Below, piece after piece: positions 24,602-34,268 of a DNA stretch of 64,000 bases. Numbering within the stretch: position 1 is the stretch's first letter; every line of letters starts with the position of its first letter. Both the position numbers and the translations under genes were made by a program. Below the pieces are notes generated by a model. The model did not search any database, was not told where the DNA came from, and saw only the letters and a program-made list of their open reading frames with translations. This DNA is from CAWDMN01 sp963803155 (GTDB taxonomy: Bacteria > Acidobacteriota > Terriglobia > Versatilivoradales > Versatilivoraceae). The stretch is taken from the NCBI GenBank assembly GCA_963803155.1, contig CAWDMN010000040.1, forward strand, positions 62,001 through 126,000, in the 5' to 3' direction.

Positions 24602-27226
24602 TTACTCCGTGCAAGGACTCAACTCCATCCAGACCATAGCCAATCCGAGTTCCCTAACATCTGGAGACACTCCCAGACTGGAGGGGGAAACGGCTCCCGG
24701 AGTTTCAAACGTGATGGCAATGGTGTCCTGATCTTTCAATAAATGGTTGGGAATTTTCAGCGTCTTCTGTTGAAGATCGGATTGAGCAATTTCCCATTCC
24801 CCCGCCAATTGCCGGTTCACGTGTATTTGAATCTTCTGACTGCCGATCCGGTTGGGAACAACAAAGCCCATCACCCCAGCCTTAAGGCATAGGGCTAATT
24901 TAGTCCGAGGAATGTGGAGAACAAGAGTGCCTCGTTTGCCATCAATCCATGTGCATTGGCCATCAGGAGGGCTCCATCCTTCCGCTTGGAACTTTCCGGA
25001 ATTTCCACTTTTCCCGAACCTAATGCGGTAACTCCAGCCATATTTTTCTTCGCCGGGAGAGCCTTCTTTCCTGAATTCATCCAAACTCAAATTTCCCTGC
25101 TGGTCCGAAATCAGGAAGACTCGGACATCGTTGGCCCCGTTTCGGAAAGACCATTCAGGAACCAAAGCGCTAAAATACTCTCTCCCCTCGATCCAAATGC
25201 TCTCGGTAATGGCCCGGACCGTCCCATTGAGGGCCACCGCCAAATAGGTGGGACGGGAAGAGTCTCTTCTGGGAGGCTTGATCTGTCCCTGAATGAGGGC
25301 CGGCACAAAATTGGATTGAAGGTCCACGCTATCAAAGAAGGGGCCTTGATCCAACTGGACTCGGCTGGAATTTTGATGCGTATAATTCAACTCAGCCAAA
25401 TTCTTCTCCACCAGTTGGCCATATTTTCCCACTTTGAAAATTTCTTCAGGCTGGGCGCCATTTCCAAAAATCCCAACTTTCTCCTTCACGGAGGCGAGCA
25501 ACGGATCCCGTGTATTTCCAAAGGTCATCCACTCCCCAGCGTCATTGACGAAGCTCTTATTGAGTCTGGGAGGGGAATCAGGTTGCAAAAGGGATCGCCC
25601 GTCCAGGTGCCACGGCAGTGGAGCTTTCAAGATGTCTGCCACAGTAGGCAAAATATCGACAGACTCGACATTTCGGTCGTCGATCTTCCCCTCTTTTTGG
25701 CGGGGCATTTTTATGAAAAGCGGCACGGCAAGAATATCCGCGTAGTTGGTGGTTGTCAGGCGGCGGCGTGCGGTTTGGCTATGGAAACTGTAGCCGTGGT
25801 CCGCCGTGACGACCATCAAAGCGGAATCGTACAAGCCAATTTCCTTCAAGTGATCGATCAGGCAACCCAGCAGAGAATCAACGAGGGAGACCTGGAGCAA
25901 GTGTCTCTGATAAGAATGAATCTTTATCCATTGATTTTCGCTCCAAAAGTCCTGGGCGCCTTTGGAATCGTTCGGAGCACGCATCCCGCGAATTTCCATT
26001 TCTTGTGTGTACTGCCGTCCCGAGGGGAAATATTGCCAAGGATTATGGGGAAGCAGCGGATGGAAATAGTGAAAGGTTGGCTTGGGACTGGTGGCAATGG
26101 AATTCACGAAATTCCGGAAATCCTCCGGCCGGCCGGTATAATCCCCTGAATCAGCATAAGAATTCATTCGCTCCGATAAAATACGGGCCTTTGGTTGGGG
26201 AGGAGCGAAATCTTTCCAGGCAAAGGAAATGTCCGGAAGCCAATGGAAAAAAGTGGTTGGCAGAATTTGGTACAGGTACAATACCCCCAAGTCGGAAACT
26301 AGAGCGCGAATTTGACGGAGTCTTGGAGGGCTCGCCGCGACCTTGCCACACAATGATTCGGGACAAAGTTGTGTTTCATTTTCCAAGACATGAAAATTAT
26401 AGGTTTGCCCGAGCAAGGTAAATAGATTGCGTGGATGATCCGTGGCATTGGGTAACAGCGCTAGATTTGGCCTCGGATAATTCCCATCCAGAATACATGG
26501 GATAGCGTTGAGCGTGCTTTCATTTACCGTGGTGGCATTTCGAAACCAGGTGGACTCTTTGGCAAACGCGGCAAAACGGGGGTAGCGATATGGATTGATT
26601 TCCAATTGGTCATTAAGCAAAGAAGTGAGCGGGAATTCGTCGAAGACAATCATGACGATGGGAGCGGGATTTCCAATCGGCGCCCCCTGTTCGCTCGGCG
26701 CTTGCCGTGCTTCGAAGACCATTTTGTAGACCGGCGGGCGCAGGAGAAATAACAACGGGAAAATGACGATCGCTGGAAGCAAGAAAAGCAGTGAGCCCCG
26801 TCGCGCCAGCCAGCGATGATAGAGAAATGCCCCAATAAAAGTGATGAGAAAGACCAACATCATCTGCCGGGTTCGGGGGAGCCAACCCCAACTCTTTAGC
26901 AGGGGCAAGAGGATTAGTCCTCCCAGAAATGTGAGCAACAGAATATGAATTCCTCTCTGGAGTCTTCGGCTGATCCAGGAGGGCAAAAGCTCCAGAACAG
27001 AGAGCAAGAGAGGAGGAATAAGACATAGTCCGACAGCCAGAAGAATAATGTCCCATGGGCCAGATTGGCGAGCCACGAAAAAATTGGGATTTTTTTGAAG
27101 CAGACTAAAAAGTGGCTGGGCAAAAGCGAAACTCGATAATGCAAAAATTTCAAGGACATCTAAAAAAAAGGCGGATCTTGGCTTTTTAACCCATTTTATG
27201 AAGTCATCGGCCGGTTGTCGTTTCAT
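24602..27226 (-). CDS. Membrane-anchored sulfatase / alkaline-phosphatase-superfamily protein (LTA-synthase-like)
   Basis: This 874-residue protein has about five membrane segments in the first 175 residues, then a periplasmic sulfatase-like domain. Metal and active-site features are VMIVFDEFPLTS near 193, the nucleophile region TVNESTLNAIPC, and VVTADHGYSFHS further on. A beta-rich C-terminal extension of about 300 residues follows. The layout resembles phosphoglycerol or phosphoethanolamine transferases of the LTA-synthase type, which decorate surface polymers. It is convergent with the methyltransferase gene 195 bases away; this trio occurs together in other bacteria, so it probably serves the same surface polymer. 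A TTG one codon upstream is a possible alternative start after GGAGG. Confidence 0.85.
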   Translation of the reverse strand: MKRQPADDFIKWVKKPRSAFFLDVLEIFALSSFAFAQPLFSLLQKNPNFFVARQSGPWDIILLAVGLCLIPPLLLSVLELLPSWISRRLQRGIHILLLTFLGGLILLPLLKSWGWLPRTRQMMLVFLITFIGAFLYHRWLARRGSLLFLLPAIVIFPLLFLLRPPVYKMVFEARQAPSEQGAPIGNPAPIVMIVFDEFPLTSLLNDQLEINPYRYPRFAAFAKESTWFRNATTVNESTLNAIPCILDGNYPRPNLALLPNATDHPRNLFTLLGQTYNFHVLENETQLCPESLCGKVAASPPRLRQIRALVSDLGVLYLYQILPTTFFHWLPDISFAWKDFAPPQPKARILSERMNSYADSGDYTGRPEDFRNFVNSIATSPKPTFHYFHPLLPHNPWQYFPSGRQYTQEMEIRGMRAPNDSKGAQDFWSENQWIKIHSYQRHLLQVSLVDSLLGCLIDHLKEIGLYDSALMVVTADHGYSFHSQTARRRLTTTNYADILAVPLFIKMPRQKEGKIDDRNVESVDILPTVADILKAPLPWHLDGRSLLQPDSPPRLNKSFVNDAGEWMTFGNTRDPLLASVKEKVGIFGNGAQPEEIFKVGKYGQLVEKNLAELNYTHQNSSRVQLDQGPFFDSVDLQSNFVPALIQGQIKPPRRDSSRPTYLAVALNGTVRAITESIWIEGREYFSALVPEWSFRNGANDVRVFLISDQQGNLSLDEFRKEGSPGEEKYGWSYRIRFGKSGNSGKFQAEGWSPPDGQCTWIDGKRGTLVLHIPRTKLALCLKAGVMGFVVPNRIGSQKIQIHVNRQLAGEWEIAQSDLQQKTLKIPNHLLKDQDTIAITFETPGAVSPSSLGVSPDVRELGLAMVWMELSPCTE

Positions 27227-27279
27227 CAATGTGGGCGCCCTCCTTATCCCACCAAATCGGTTAGAATCAATTAGGGTCT

Positions 27280-27420
27280 CTATATAAAGTGCATTTTTTT
27301 GCGGGATGCGTTAGCCCGCCAAAAGGCGGGTTAGCTCGAAGAGCATAACGCATCGGGGATGCGCATCCAACGCCTGATGGGTTACGCGCGGGTGACCGCT
27401 GTCACCACGCGCTCATCCAT
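27280..27420. repeat. Palindromic GATGCGTTA / TAACGCATC repeat region
   Basis: GGATGCGTTAGCCCGCC and AAGGCGGGTTAG form one hairpin, and TAACGCATC closes an outer arm near 27346. The motif GGGTTACGCGCG follows. It is a typical intergenic palindrome upstream of the sulfatase gene, with no gene inside. Confidence 0.5.
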
Positions 27421-27505
27421 TCTACTAAAACGGTTCTGCACACTTTTTAAATGGACACTCATGAGCCCTTGCTCCTAGCACTATTTGCGGCGTATCGTAA
27501 AGAAT

Positions 27506-27925
27506 TAGCAACCGTCCAGGGAGGGGAACTGAACCCGAAGGGTTCACAGCCATTAGCCGGGGGGAAGGCCGTTAGGCCGCCACCCCCGGATATAGGCAAT
27601 AATAGAAACGACCCCGGTAGGGGTCGCAGCTTGTAAAGAATTCTGCTGCAAAACCTCGTCGGAAAAAATTGCGAAAAAACTTTTCTCGTTTAGAGGCTCA
27701 CCATTGCATTTTCTTAAGGTGGAGATAGATTTTAGATCCCCCTCGAATCGATGAAATTGGCTTCAGATGGGGGTTTTGCAGCAGAATCGTAAAGGGGCTG
27801 CGATCCGTTAGGATCGAATTGGTCCGCCCTTTTGACCGGTGGTTGAGCGTGTGACCACGGTCGCACGCTCAACCACCGGCTAATCGCTGTGAACCCTTTG
27901 GGTTCCCCCCTGAACGGTTACAAGA
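27506..27925. repeat. Large paired inverted repeat (two ~150-bp arms)
   Basis: Left arm 27506-27656 and right arm 27775-27925 share, in opposite orientation, GGGTTCACAGCnATTAGCCGG near the outer ends and ATTCTGCTGCAAAACC at the inner ends, with different middles. The right arm holds a further palindrome, GGTGGTTGAGCGTG against CACGCTCAACCACC. The spacer is about 120 bases. It lies between two genes on the minus strand and encodes nothing obvious. It resembles REP/BIME-like elements, which in other genomes are tied to single-strand transposases, but none is seen here. Confidence 0.75.
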
Positions 27926-28022
27926 ATCAGACCACTCCCGAGCGACTATCATAAGCATCCGATCAACAGCTTTAACGGCATGGGAACTCAAGTTTCTTCG
28001 GCTCAGCTGGAATATGACTCAA

Positions 28023-29003
28023 TTATGTGGCTGCCAGCAATCCCAGGATTGCCTCTTCCAAGACACCTCGAACTAATTCCACTTTATATTCATTTGCGGC
28101 CAGCGGCTCTGCATTCCTAATTCCTGCCGCAGCCGCCTTTTTGGCGGATTCTGCCGTGAGAGGCTGTCCCGTCAATGCTGCTTCTGCCGCAACGGCCCGC
28201 CATGGGATTGGAGCGACTCCGGAGAGAACAACTCGCGCCCGTTCCACTTTGCCGTTGGCGATCTGAAGCGATGCCGCGGCCCCGGCCAGCGCGAAATCCC
28301 AGGCGCCTCTGGCACGGACTTTCCGATAGGTGCTGAGCAGACCTTTGGGAGTGGGAGGGAGCAGAACTTCCGCAACAATCTCACCTGGTTTAAGAACATT
28401 TTCCCTGGTGATATCTTCGTTGGGAGAAACGAAAAATTTGCCGAGATCGATGGTTCGATCCGCCTCTTTGCTGACAATTCGGATCCTGGCGTCAAGAGCC
28501 ACGAGTGGCGAAGCAGTGTCGGAAGGGTGAACGATATAACATCCAGCCCCTCCAAAAATGGCATGATTCTCGTTTTCTCCGCCCACGGCATAGCACATGG
28601 AACCGCCTTTGCGGGAACAGTGAAAGTCTCCTCGAAAATACCAACAACGGGGGCGCTGGCAGAGGTTGCCCCCCAGCGTTCCCTGATTTCGCAGTTGGGG
28701 ACTTGCCGCGGAAATTGCGCCATTGGCCAAAGCGGCATAACGCTGCCGGATTCCAGGGTGGGAGGCGATATCGGTTAAAGTGGTCAGAGATCCGATCCGG
28801 AGCCCTCCATCCGGGAGTTGCGAGATTCCTCTCAACTCTTTGAGCTGAGAAAGCGAGACCACGGCGCCGCCTTTATAAATCTCTTCCCGGAGGCAGCCGA
28901 TCAGATCAGTCCCTCCGGCATGGATCAGGGCGCCGGGGAGGGTCAAATTTTTCAATGCTTCAGACAATGTGCGGGGTCTTTGATAGGATAATTTGGGAAG
29001 CAT
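28023..29003 (-). CDS. Molybdenum hydroxylase FAD subunit with [4Fe-4S]-type Cys loop (YagS/PaoB-like)
   Basis: This 326-residue medium subunit has the FAD-binding IHAGGTDLIG (about 36-46) and NQGTLGGNLCQRPRCWYF. Its Cys-rich insertion has Cys residues in NLCQRPRC, HCSRKGG and MCYAVGGENENHAIFG. PaoB and 4-hydroxybenzoyl-CoA reductase beta subunits use such a loop for a [4Fe-4S] cluster, which plain xanthine dehydrogenases lack. It passes electrons from the 2Fe-2S subunit to an acceptor. It is the last gene of the three-gene operon, three bases after the large subunit, with a GGGAGGAG binding site inside the preceding gene. Confidence 0.92.
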   Translation of the reverse strand: MLPKLSYQRPRTLSEALKNLTLPGALIHAGGTDLIGCLREEIYKGGAVVSLSQLKELRGISQLPDGGLRIGSLTTLTDIASHPGIRQRYAALANGAISAASPQLRNQGTLGGNLCQRPRCWYFRGDFHCSRKGGSMCYAVGGENENHAIFGGAGCYIVHPSDTASPLVALDARIRIVSKEADRTIDLGKFFVSPNEDITRENVLKPGEIVAEVLLPPTPKGLLSTYRKVRARGAWDFALAGAAASLQIANGKVERARVVLSGVAPIPWRAVAAEAALTGQPLTAESAKKAAAAGIRNAEPLAANEYKVELVRGVLEEAILGLLAAT

Positions 29004-29006
29004 ACT

Positions 29007-31301
29007 CTATCTCCTCCCTCGTGCCATGGAAAATTGTCGAATCAGATTCATGGGGGATATAGGAGCATCCAACACCCGGACTCCCGTGGCATGATAGACG
29101 GCGTTGGCAATGGCGGCCGCGGTTGGGATGGTGGCAGGTTCTCCGAGCCCTTTGACCCCGGCGGAATTGCAGTCGGAATCGTGAAGGTCGATGGGAATGC
29201 AGACGGGGTTGGGAGGGACATCCATCGCCGTGGCGATTTTATAATCGTGCCAGTTGGCGTTCACCATCTTGCCGGTCTGAGAGTCCAGCACTCGGCGCTC
29301 GGTCAGGCCGAATCCAATTCCCATGGTGGTTCCGCCCCAAACCTGATTGTTGAAAGAAAGGGGATTCATCACCCGGCCGCTGTCTTGGGCAGCCACGATC
29401 CGCAAAACACGAACTTCGCCGGTGCGGGTGTTTACCTCCACTTCCGCAAAATGCGCGACAAAAGGCAAGGCGAGTTTATTTTTTGGATGTGGGCCGCGCC
29501 GTCCGATGGAAACCAGGACACGCCGCTCTCCCAGGAATTTCAGATCCTGGAAGGAAATCTGCTTGCCCTCCACTACAAGAAAGCCGTCGCGGAGCATGAG
29601 CTTATCCACCGGTTGCTTGAGTTCTTCGGCTGCCAGGGCAAGCAAGTCCACCTTCAGTGCAACCGCGGCGGCTTGGACGGCGGGCACGTTGGCGACGATA
29701 GTCTGGCTGCCGCCTGAACCAGGAGAATATTGGGTAGATCCGCTATCCGCATGTTCGATTTGAATGCGTTCCAGCGGGATGCCTAGCTCTTCGCATACCG
29801 TCATGGCCAGCGCGGTTTTGGTCCCCGTTCCGATATCCGAGCAGCCGATGTTTAAGTTGATGCTCCCATCCGGATACAGCTTCAAGATGGCCGTGGCATT
29901 GGGCTCTCCGGGATAGCCCCACATTCCCGCCGCCATTCCCGCGCCCCGGCGGATTGGCCCTTCTCCCTTGGATTTGGCTCTGGCCTCTTTCCAACCGAAG
30001 GTTTTGGCCCCTTCCGTCAGGCATTGGGCAAGCCCGGTGGAGGTAAACGGCATGCCTCCCCAAGCCTGGCTGACTTCAGAGATATTTTTCAAGCGAAGCT
30101 CCACGGGGTCCAGACCGATTTTTTCCGCGAGCGCGTCCATCATCTGTTCCAGCGCCCAGGCACACTGCGGGAAGCCGGGAGCCCGGAAGGCCCGGTCTCT
30201 CCCTGCATTGGTATAAACCGCGATTCCCTCCGTCCGGACATTCGGGCAACGGTACAGGTCGGAGACCAGATAAGAAGAGCTGGCATCCCCCGGATAAGCC
30301 CCCGTGGTCCCCAGGATTTTCATGGAAAGCGCCGTAAGAGTGCCATCCTTCTTCACTCCGGCTTTTAAGGTCAGGCGGTTGGCTGGCCGGTTGCCGACAC
30401 AGAGAAAATTTTCCTCCCGAGAGAGTGAAATTTTGACGGGCCGGCCTGTCTGCCGGGCCAGCAGCGCCGCAATCACCGTGTGTTTGCTCAACTCGAGCTT
30501 GGAGCCAAATCCGCCCCCCATGTAATGGTTGATCACCCGGACCGAGGCCAGAGGCAGCTGGAATGTACGAGCCAATTCCCCTTGAACGTCGAATACCCCC
30601 TGCGTCGAATCCCAGACGGTCAATTGATCTGCTTCCCATTGGGCCAGGGAACAGTGCACTTCCATGGGAGTGTGAATTTGAGTAGAGGTGGTGTAGGTTT
30701 GTTCCAGCACTACTTCCGCGGCCGCGAATCCGGCGGCGAGATTGCCCCGCTCGTTGAGGTCAGGTTCGCCGGCCTGGTTTCCACCTTCATGAATGGCCGG
30801 TGCTCCTCCCTTCAACGCTTCTTGCATATCCACGACAAATGGCAGTGTTTCATACTCGGCGGTGACGGCGCGCGCCGCATCATAAGCCTCTTCCAAACTT
30901 TCGGCGGCCACGGCCGCGACCTCTTCTCCCTCGTAGCGGCATTTCGCGTCAAACAGCCAACTGGTGGGCCCTTTGGCGCCGGGATACCAGGGGATCTTGC
31001 AGTCTGGAGTGTCGCCGTGGATGATGGCACGCACTCCAGGCATCTTCTGGGCCGCGCTCACGTCCACGCGTTTGACCCTGGCATGGGCATGAGGACAACG
31101 GACGATCAGGGCGTGAAGCATGCCCGGCATTGACATGTCACGGGTAAAAACGGCGGCGCCCGTCACTCTCTCCCGGCCGTCCACCCGAGGCAGCGGCTTG
31201 CCGACCACTTTTGTTTCCCCCCAAGAGGCGGACTCCTTTTCCGGCGGGGCGGCCAGGCTGGCGGGCAGAAGAGTCTGGATAATACAGGCTGCTTTTTTCA
31301 T
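29007..31301 (-). CDS. Molybdenum hydroxylase large (molybdopterin-binding) subunit, YagR/PaoC-like
   Basis: This 764-residue catalytic subunit begins with a short hydrophobic stretch. Family segments are GKPLPRVDGRERVTGAAVFTRDM, YMGGGFGSKLE, and FRAPGFPQCAWALEQMMD, and near the C-terminus GVKGLGEPATIP, whose Glu is the usual catalytic base. The enzyme hydroxylates an aldehyde or heteroaromatic compound with water as oxygen source; the substrate is unknown. It follows the 2Fe-2S subunit gene by three bases. Export of the complex is expected through the Tat signal on the small subunit. Confidence 0.93.
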   Translation of the reverse strand: MKKAACIIQTLLPASLAAPPEKESASWGETKVVGKPLPRVDGRERVTGAAVFTRDMSMPGMLHALIVRCPHAHARVKRVDVSAAQKMPGVRAIIHGDTPDCKIPWYPGAKGPTSWLFDAKCRYEGEEVAAVAAESLEEAYDAARAVTAEYETLPFVVDMQEALKGGAPAIHEGGNQAGEPDLNERGNLAAGFAAAEVVLEQTYTTSTQIHTPMEVHCSLAQWEADQLTVWDSTQGVFDVQGELARTFQLPLASVRVINHYMGGGFGSKLELSKHTVIAALLARQTGRPVKISLSREENFLCVGNRPANRLTLKAGVKKDGTLTALSMKILGTTGAYPGDASSSYLVSDLYRCPNVRTEGIAVYTNAGRDRAFRAPGFPQCAWALEQMMDALAEKIGLDPVELRLKNISEVSQAWGGMPFTSTGLAQCLTEGAKTFGWKEARAKSKGEGPIRRGAGMAAGMWGYPGEPNATAILKLYPDGSINLNIGCSDIGTGTKTALAMTVCEELGIPLERIQIEHADSGSTQYSPGSGGSQTIVANVPAVQAAAVALKVDLLALAAEELKQPVDKLMLRDGFLVVEGKQISFQDLKFLGERRVLVSIGRRGPHPKNKLALPFVAHFAEVEVNTRTGEVRVLRIVAAQDSGRVMNPLSFNNQVWGGTTMGIGFGLTERRVLDSQTGKMVNANWHDYKIATAMDVPPNPVCIPIDLHDSDCNSAGVKGLGEPATIPTAAAIANAVYHATGVRVLDAPISPMNLIRQFSMARGRR

Positions 31302-31304
31302 GGC

Positions 31305-31973
31305 TCAGCTCCTCCCTTTTCTAAGTTCGGCCGCTCGTTGGACTGACCGGAAAATATGAGCGTAGGCGCCGCACCGGCACAGGTTCCCGCTCATCCCCAG
31401 GCGAATTTCATCCAGGTTTGGATTGGGATTGGCGCGCAGCAACCCTTCGGCCGCCATGACTTGCCCTGGAGTGCAGTATCCACATTGGAATCCATCTTCC
31501 TCGATGAAACCCTGCTGAACCTTGCCAGGTTTCTCTCCCTCCATCAGACCCTCTACGGTGATGACTTCACAACCTTCCGCTTCGAGAGCCAATGTCATGC
31601 AGGAATAGCGCGGCGTTCCATCGATCAAAACCGTGCAAGCGCCGCATTCACCCCGTTCACAACCGGGTTTCGTTCCAGTCAGCATCAGTTTTTCGCGCAG
31701 AACGTACAATAGCGTATGGCGCGGTTCAACCTCCAAGTGGCATGGTTTGCCGTTGACCATAAAGCTAAGAGGAACCACGGCGCCCCCAGTTTCCTCCTCC
31801 AAACCTTTTACAGGGAAAGCCTTCCCACTGCTGGCGGACTCGAGTGGAGTGGCCCCGGATTCGGGGCTCAACACCGAGGCCCCCACCGCGCCCACTCCGA
31901 CAGTGGCCAAAAAACCCCGCCGGCTAAGGGCAGAGGTCTGGTGATTTTCCTTTTCCCGTTTTCGTTTTCGCAT
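31305..31973 (-). CDS. Molybdenum hydroxylase 2Fe-2S subunit with Tat signal (YagT/PaoA-like)
   Basis: The ATG at 31973 follows GGGAGG; the earlier TTG is less likely. The 222-residue protein has a Tat signal (SRRGFLATVGVGAVGASV) and a plant-type ferredoxin domain with CERGECGACTVLIDG and a later Cys. An all-alpha [2Fe-2S] domain follows, with GFQCGYCTPGQVM and NLCRCGAY. It carries electrons from the molybdenum site to FAD and, by its Tat signal, takes the folded complex to the periplasm, as in E. coli PaoABC. It is first in the operon; the order small-large-medium differs from E. coli (small-medium-large). Confidence 0.94.
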   Translation of the reverse strand: MRKRKREKENHQTSALSRRGFLATVGVGAVGASVLSPESGATPLESASSGKAFPVKGLEEETGGAVVPLSFMVNGKPCHLEVEPRHTLLYVLREKLMLTGTKPGCERGECGACTVLIDGTPRYSCMTLALEAEGCEVITVEGLMEGEKPGKVQQGFIEEDGFQCGYCTPGQVMAAEGLLRANPNPNLDEIRLGMSGNLCRCGAYAHIFRSVQRAAELRKGRS

Positions 31974-32174
31974 ATTGACCTCCCGTGCCAATTCAGCTCC
32001 GATTCAAATGGTGTGCGCAGACAAATCCGCACTTTCTTTGACTGGATGTGCCATGCTCTTGGAGCTGACGCATCTTACAACCGTAATAAAAAGAATCATC
32101 GGCACTCGATTTTCAGGACCTTCGTGAAACACGCTCGAATGCAGACAGAAACCACAAAAAGTGAAAGAAAAAAA

Positions 32175-33911
32175 TCATCGCCTGGACATGGCGGTCAAAA
32201 GACGGACACGTTCGATGATTTCCCCTCGGTCCATGCCACGATATTTTTCCGGGAGCAAGCCCCGGCTGGTGCACTCCAGCACCGCCGCAAGATTTTGCAG
32301 TTCGATTTCGGCGGGGTAAGAAGAGGGGATGAAATCCTCTAGAGCGGCGCGAATATCCTCAAGGTCCACGCTGCTCTCATTTTCCAAAGCGCTCTTCAAA
32401 CGGGCGCGAATCAGAATGGCTTCAATATCGGCTCCGGATAGGGCGCCGCAATTTTTGAGGAAGAAAGACTCCACTTCCGCGGCGGCCACCAGAGTGCCCG
32501 TCTTTTTGAGCATGGCCCGGAACATGGCCAGACGCTCCTCTTCACTTTCCGGGTAGAAGAGAGCCATGTGTTCTTCGGCGCGCCCCTGCCGCTTTAAGTC
32601 GACGGGAAGCAGATCGGGCCGGCAGGTCAGCAGAAACCAAATCACTTTTCCGCGATTTTCCGTGTTGCCCATGAACTGGGCGATTTGGGCGAATACCCGA
32701 TTGTTCACTCCGCTGTCTCCGGAGGTGGAACGATCCCCCAGCTGAGCATCGGCTTCATCCACAATCACCACAATGGGGCTCATGGCGCGCAGCAGGTTCA
32801 AAACCCGTTCCAGGTTTCCTTCAGTGACTCCTTGCCACATGCTGCGGAAATTCTTCAAACTGACGGCGGGGACTCCCACTTCGCCGGCAAAACAGGTGGT
32901 AAGAAAAGTTTTTCCCGTCCCCACCGGTCCGGAGATCACATAACCCATCGGCAGCACTTCGGTTTTCCCAGCTTGCAAGGCAGCGGCCGCATCGAGCAAT
33001 TTTTTCTTGACTTTCTCATGCCCGGCCACCAGGGAAAGGTCGAAACGACTTTGGATGAACTCCAGCAATCCCCCCGACTCCGCTTCAATCAGCTCTTTTT
33101 TCTGGCGGGTCAAAAACTTCATCGTCAATGCCTGTTGGTTTCGCACGGCATGGGAGATGAGGCTCTGAATTTGCAGCCGTTTTAGCCCGGCCGTCATTTT
33201 AACCAGGGCGGCTTGATCGACATCCGATCCCGGAGGGAGAGAGCTTTCTTTTAACTGATCCTGGATGAACTCAAGCCGGTCATCCTCCTCCGGGAGTGGA
33301 AGGAACACGTTGGAGACTCCAGGATGCTGCACGATCCCCTGATTGAGTTCCACCCGGTTTTCGGCAATCAGGCAAATGGTCACGTCGGCGCGCAAAAACG
33401 CGGGATTCTGGGCCCACCGTTTTAGAATGACCAGGGCGTTGCGATCATCCGCCGGCATGCCCCCCACATCTCCGGCCGGAACGATGGTTTCCGCGTAGTC
33501 GATCGTCAGGGCGATTTTCCTTCCCTCCATCAACCTCAAGCGCAGGAAATTATCGAGCAGCAGCAACACCCCGTCGGGATTGCGCGGCAGGCCCTGGGCG
33601 TAATTGGTGCCATGGTAACTGTCGTATCCTTCGAGAGCGCGGACAAAGTCGGCCTGCATTTCCGGTTTGGCAAATGAGAGCCCGCCGCCGCGGTCATAAT
33701 TGACGATCAGATCCCGTCCGGAAAAAAGATGCTGATTCAGGAATTGGCTTAAGGGAAGAAAGCGCCGTCCATCCGCCGCGCGTGCCGGCACCAAATCCCG
33801 CACATTGCCGTGTAATACAAAAAGGGCAAAGGTTCCGGAGAGGTAAGATTCCGAGAGCTGTTTTGCCCATCCGGGCATCCCCTGCATGCTTCCATTCGTT
33901 GGTCCTGCCAT
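32175..33911 (-). CDS. AAA ATPase with degenerate N-terminal half, PspA-cluster
   Basis: This 578-residue protein is the last gene of the envelope cluster. Residues 1-290 resemble an AAA-like domain that has lost its Walker motifs, with TFALFVLHGNVRDL and ILKRWAQNP. Residues 295-570 form an active AAA module: Walker A GPVGTGKT (328-335), Walker B VVIVDEADA (381-389), sensor region FLLTCRPDLLP, and a basic RQGR that could hold the arginine finger. The C-terminal helices resemble an AAA lid. It has no membrane segment and is probably a cytoplasmic remodelling or chaperone ATPase. Its place next to PspA suggests it acts on PspA polymers or on the transporter, as Vps4 or PspF act on related partners; that role is inference. 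Confidence 0.85.
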   Translation of the reverse strand: MAGPTNGSMQGMPGWAKQLSESYLSGTFALFVLHGNVRDLVPARAADGRRFLPLSQFLNQHLFSGRDLIVNYDRGGGLSFAKPEMQADFVRALEGYDSYHGTNYAQGLPRNPDGVLLLLDNFLRLRLMEGRKIALTIDYAETIVPAGDVGGMPADDRNALVILKRWAQNPAFLRADVTICLIAENRVELNQGIVQHPGVSNVFLPLPEEDDRLEFIQDQLKESSLPPGSDVDQAALVKMTAGLKRLQIQSLISHAVRNQQALTMKFLTRQKKELIEAESGGLLEFIQSRFDLSLVAGHEKVKKKLLDAAAALQAGKTEVLPMGYVISGPVGTGKTFLTTCFAGEVGVPAVSLKNFRSMWQGVTEGNLERVLNLLRAMSPIVVIVDEADAQLGDRSTSGDSGVNNRVFAQIAQFMGNTENRGKVIWFLLTCRPDLLPVDLKRQGRAEEHMALFYPESEEERLAMFRAMLKKTGTLVAAAEVESFFLKNCGALSGADIEAILIRARLKSALENESSVDLEDIRAALEDFIPSSYPAEIELQNLAAVLECTSRGLLPEKYRGMDRGEIIERVRLLTAMSRR

Positions 33912-34022
33912 GAAAATTGCCTCGATGTTTTAGACTAGCTTTTCGGGCGGAGTGAGTATTGTGCCTTCAATTCTTTGAACGTGACTATTCCGCACCCCTT
34001 TGACTCGATGCAAAAAAGAAAT

Positions 34023-34230
34023 GCCACGGAGGCGCGGAGAGATTGTTCGCTCTTCAATGAACGAGCAATAATGATGGTGTATGAAGATAGCTTTTAATTT
34101 GACACTCCAAAAACAAGATCATTAATACTTCAATTTTAGATTTCCTTTAACCAGCTTAATGGAAAAAATCTCGAATAACGAATTATCCAATGTGCCATGG
34201 AACTCTCCGTGCCTCTGTGACTCTGTGGCT
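34023..34230. repeat. Inverted pair of CCACGGAGGC-type repeats
   Basis: GCCACGGAGGCGCGGAGAG (34023-34041) and, inverted, AACTCTCCGTGCCTCTGTG... (34201-34230) flank about 160 bases between the two adjacent cluster genes. A TTTTTAGG follows the right arm. Nothing else is seen from 33912 to 34268. Confidence 0.65.
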
Positions 34231-34268
34231 TTTTAGGTTCTGGCCAAGCAAGAGTGAGAAATACGGGA

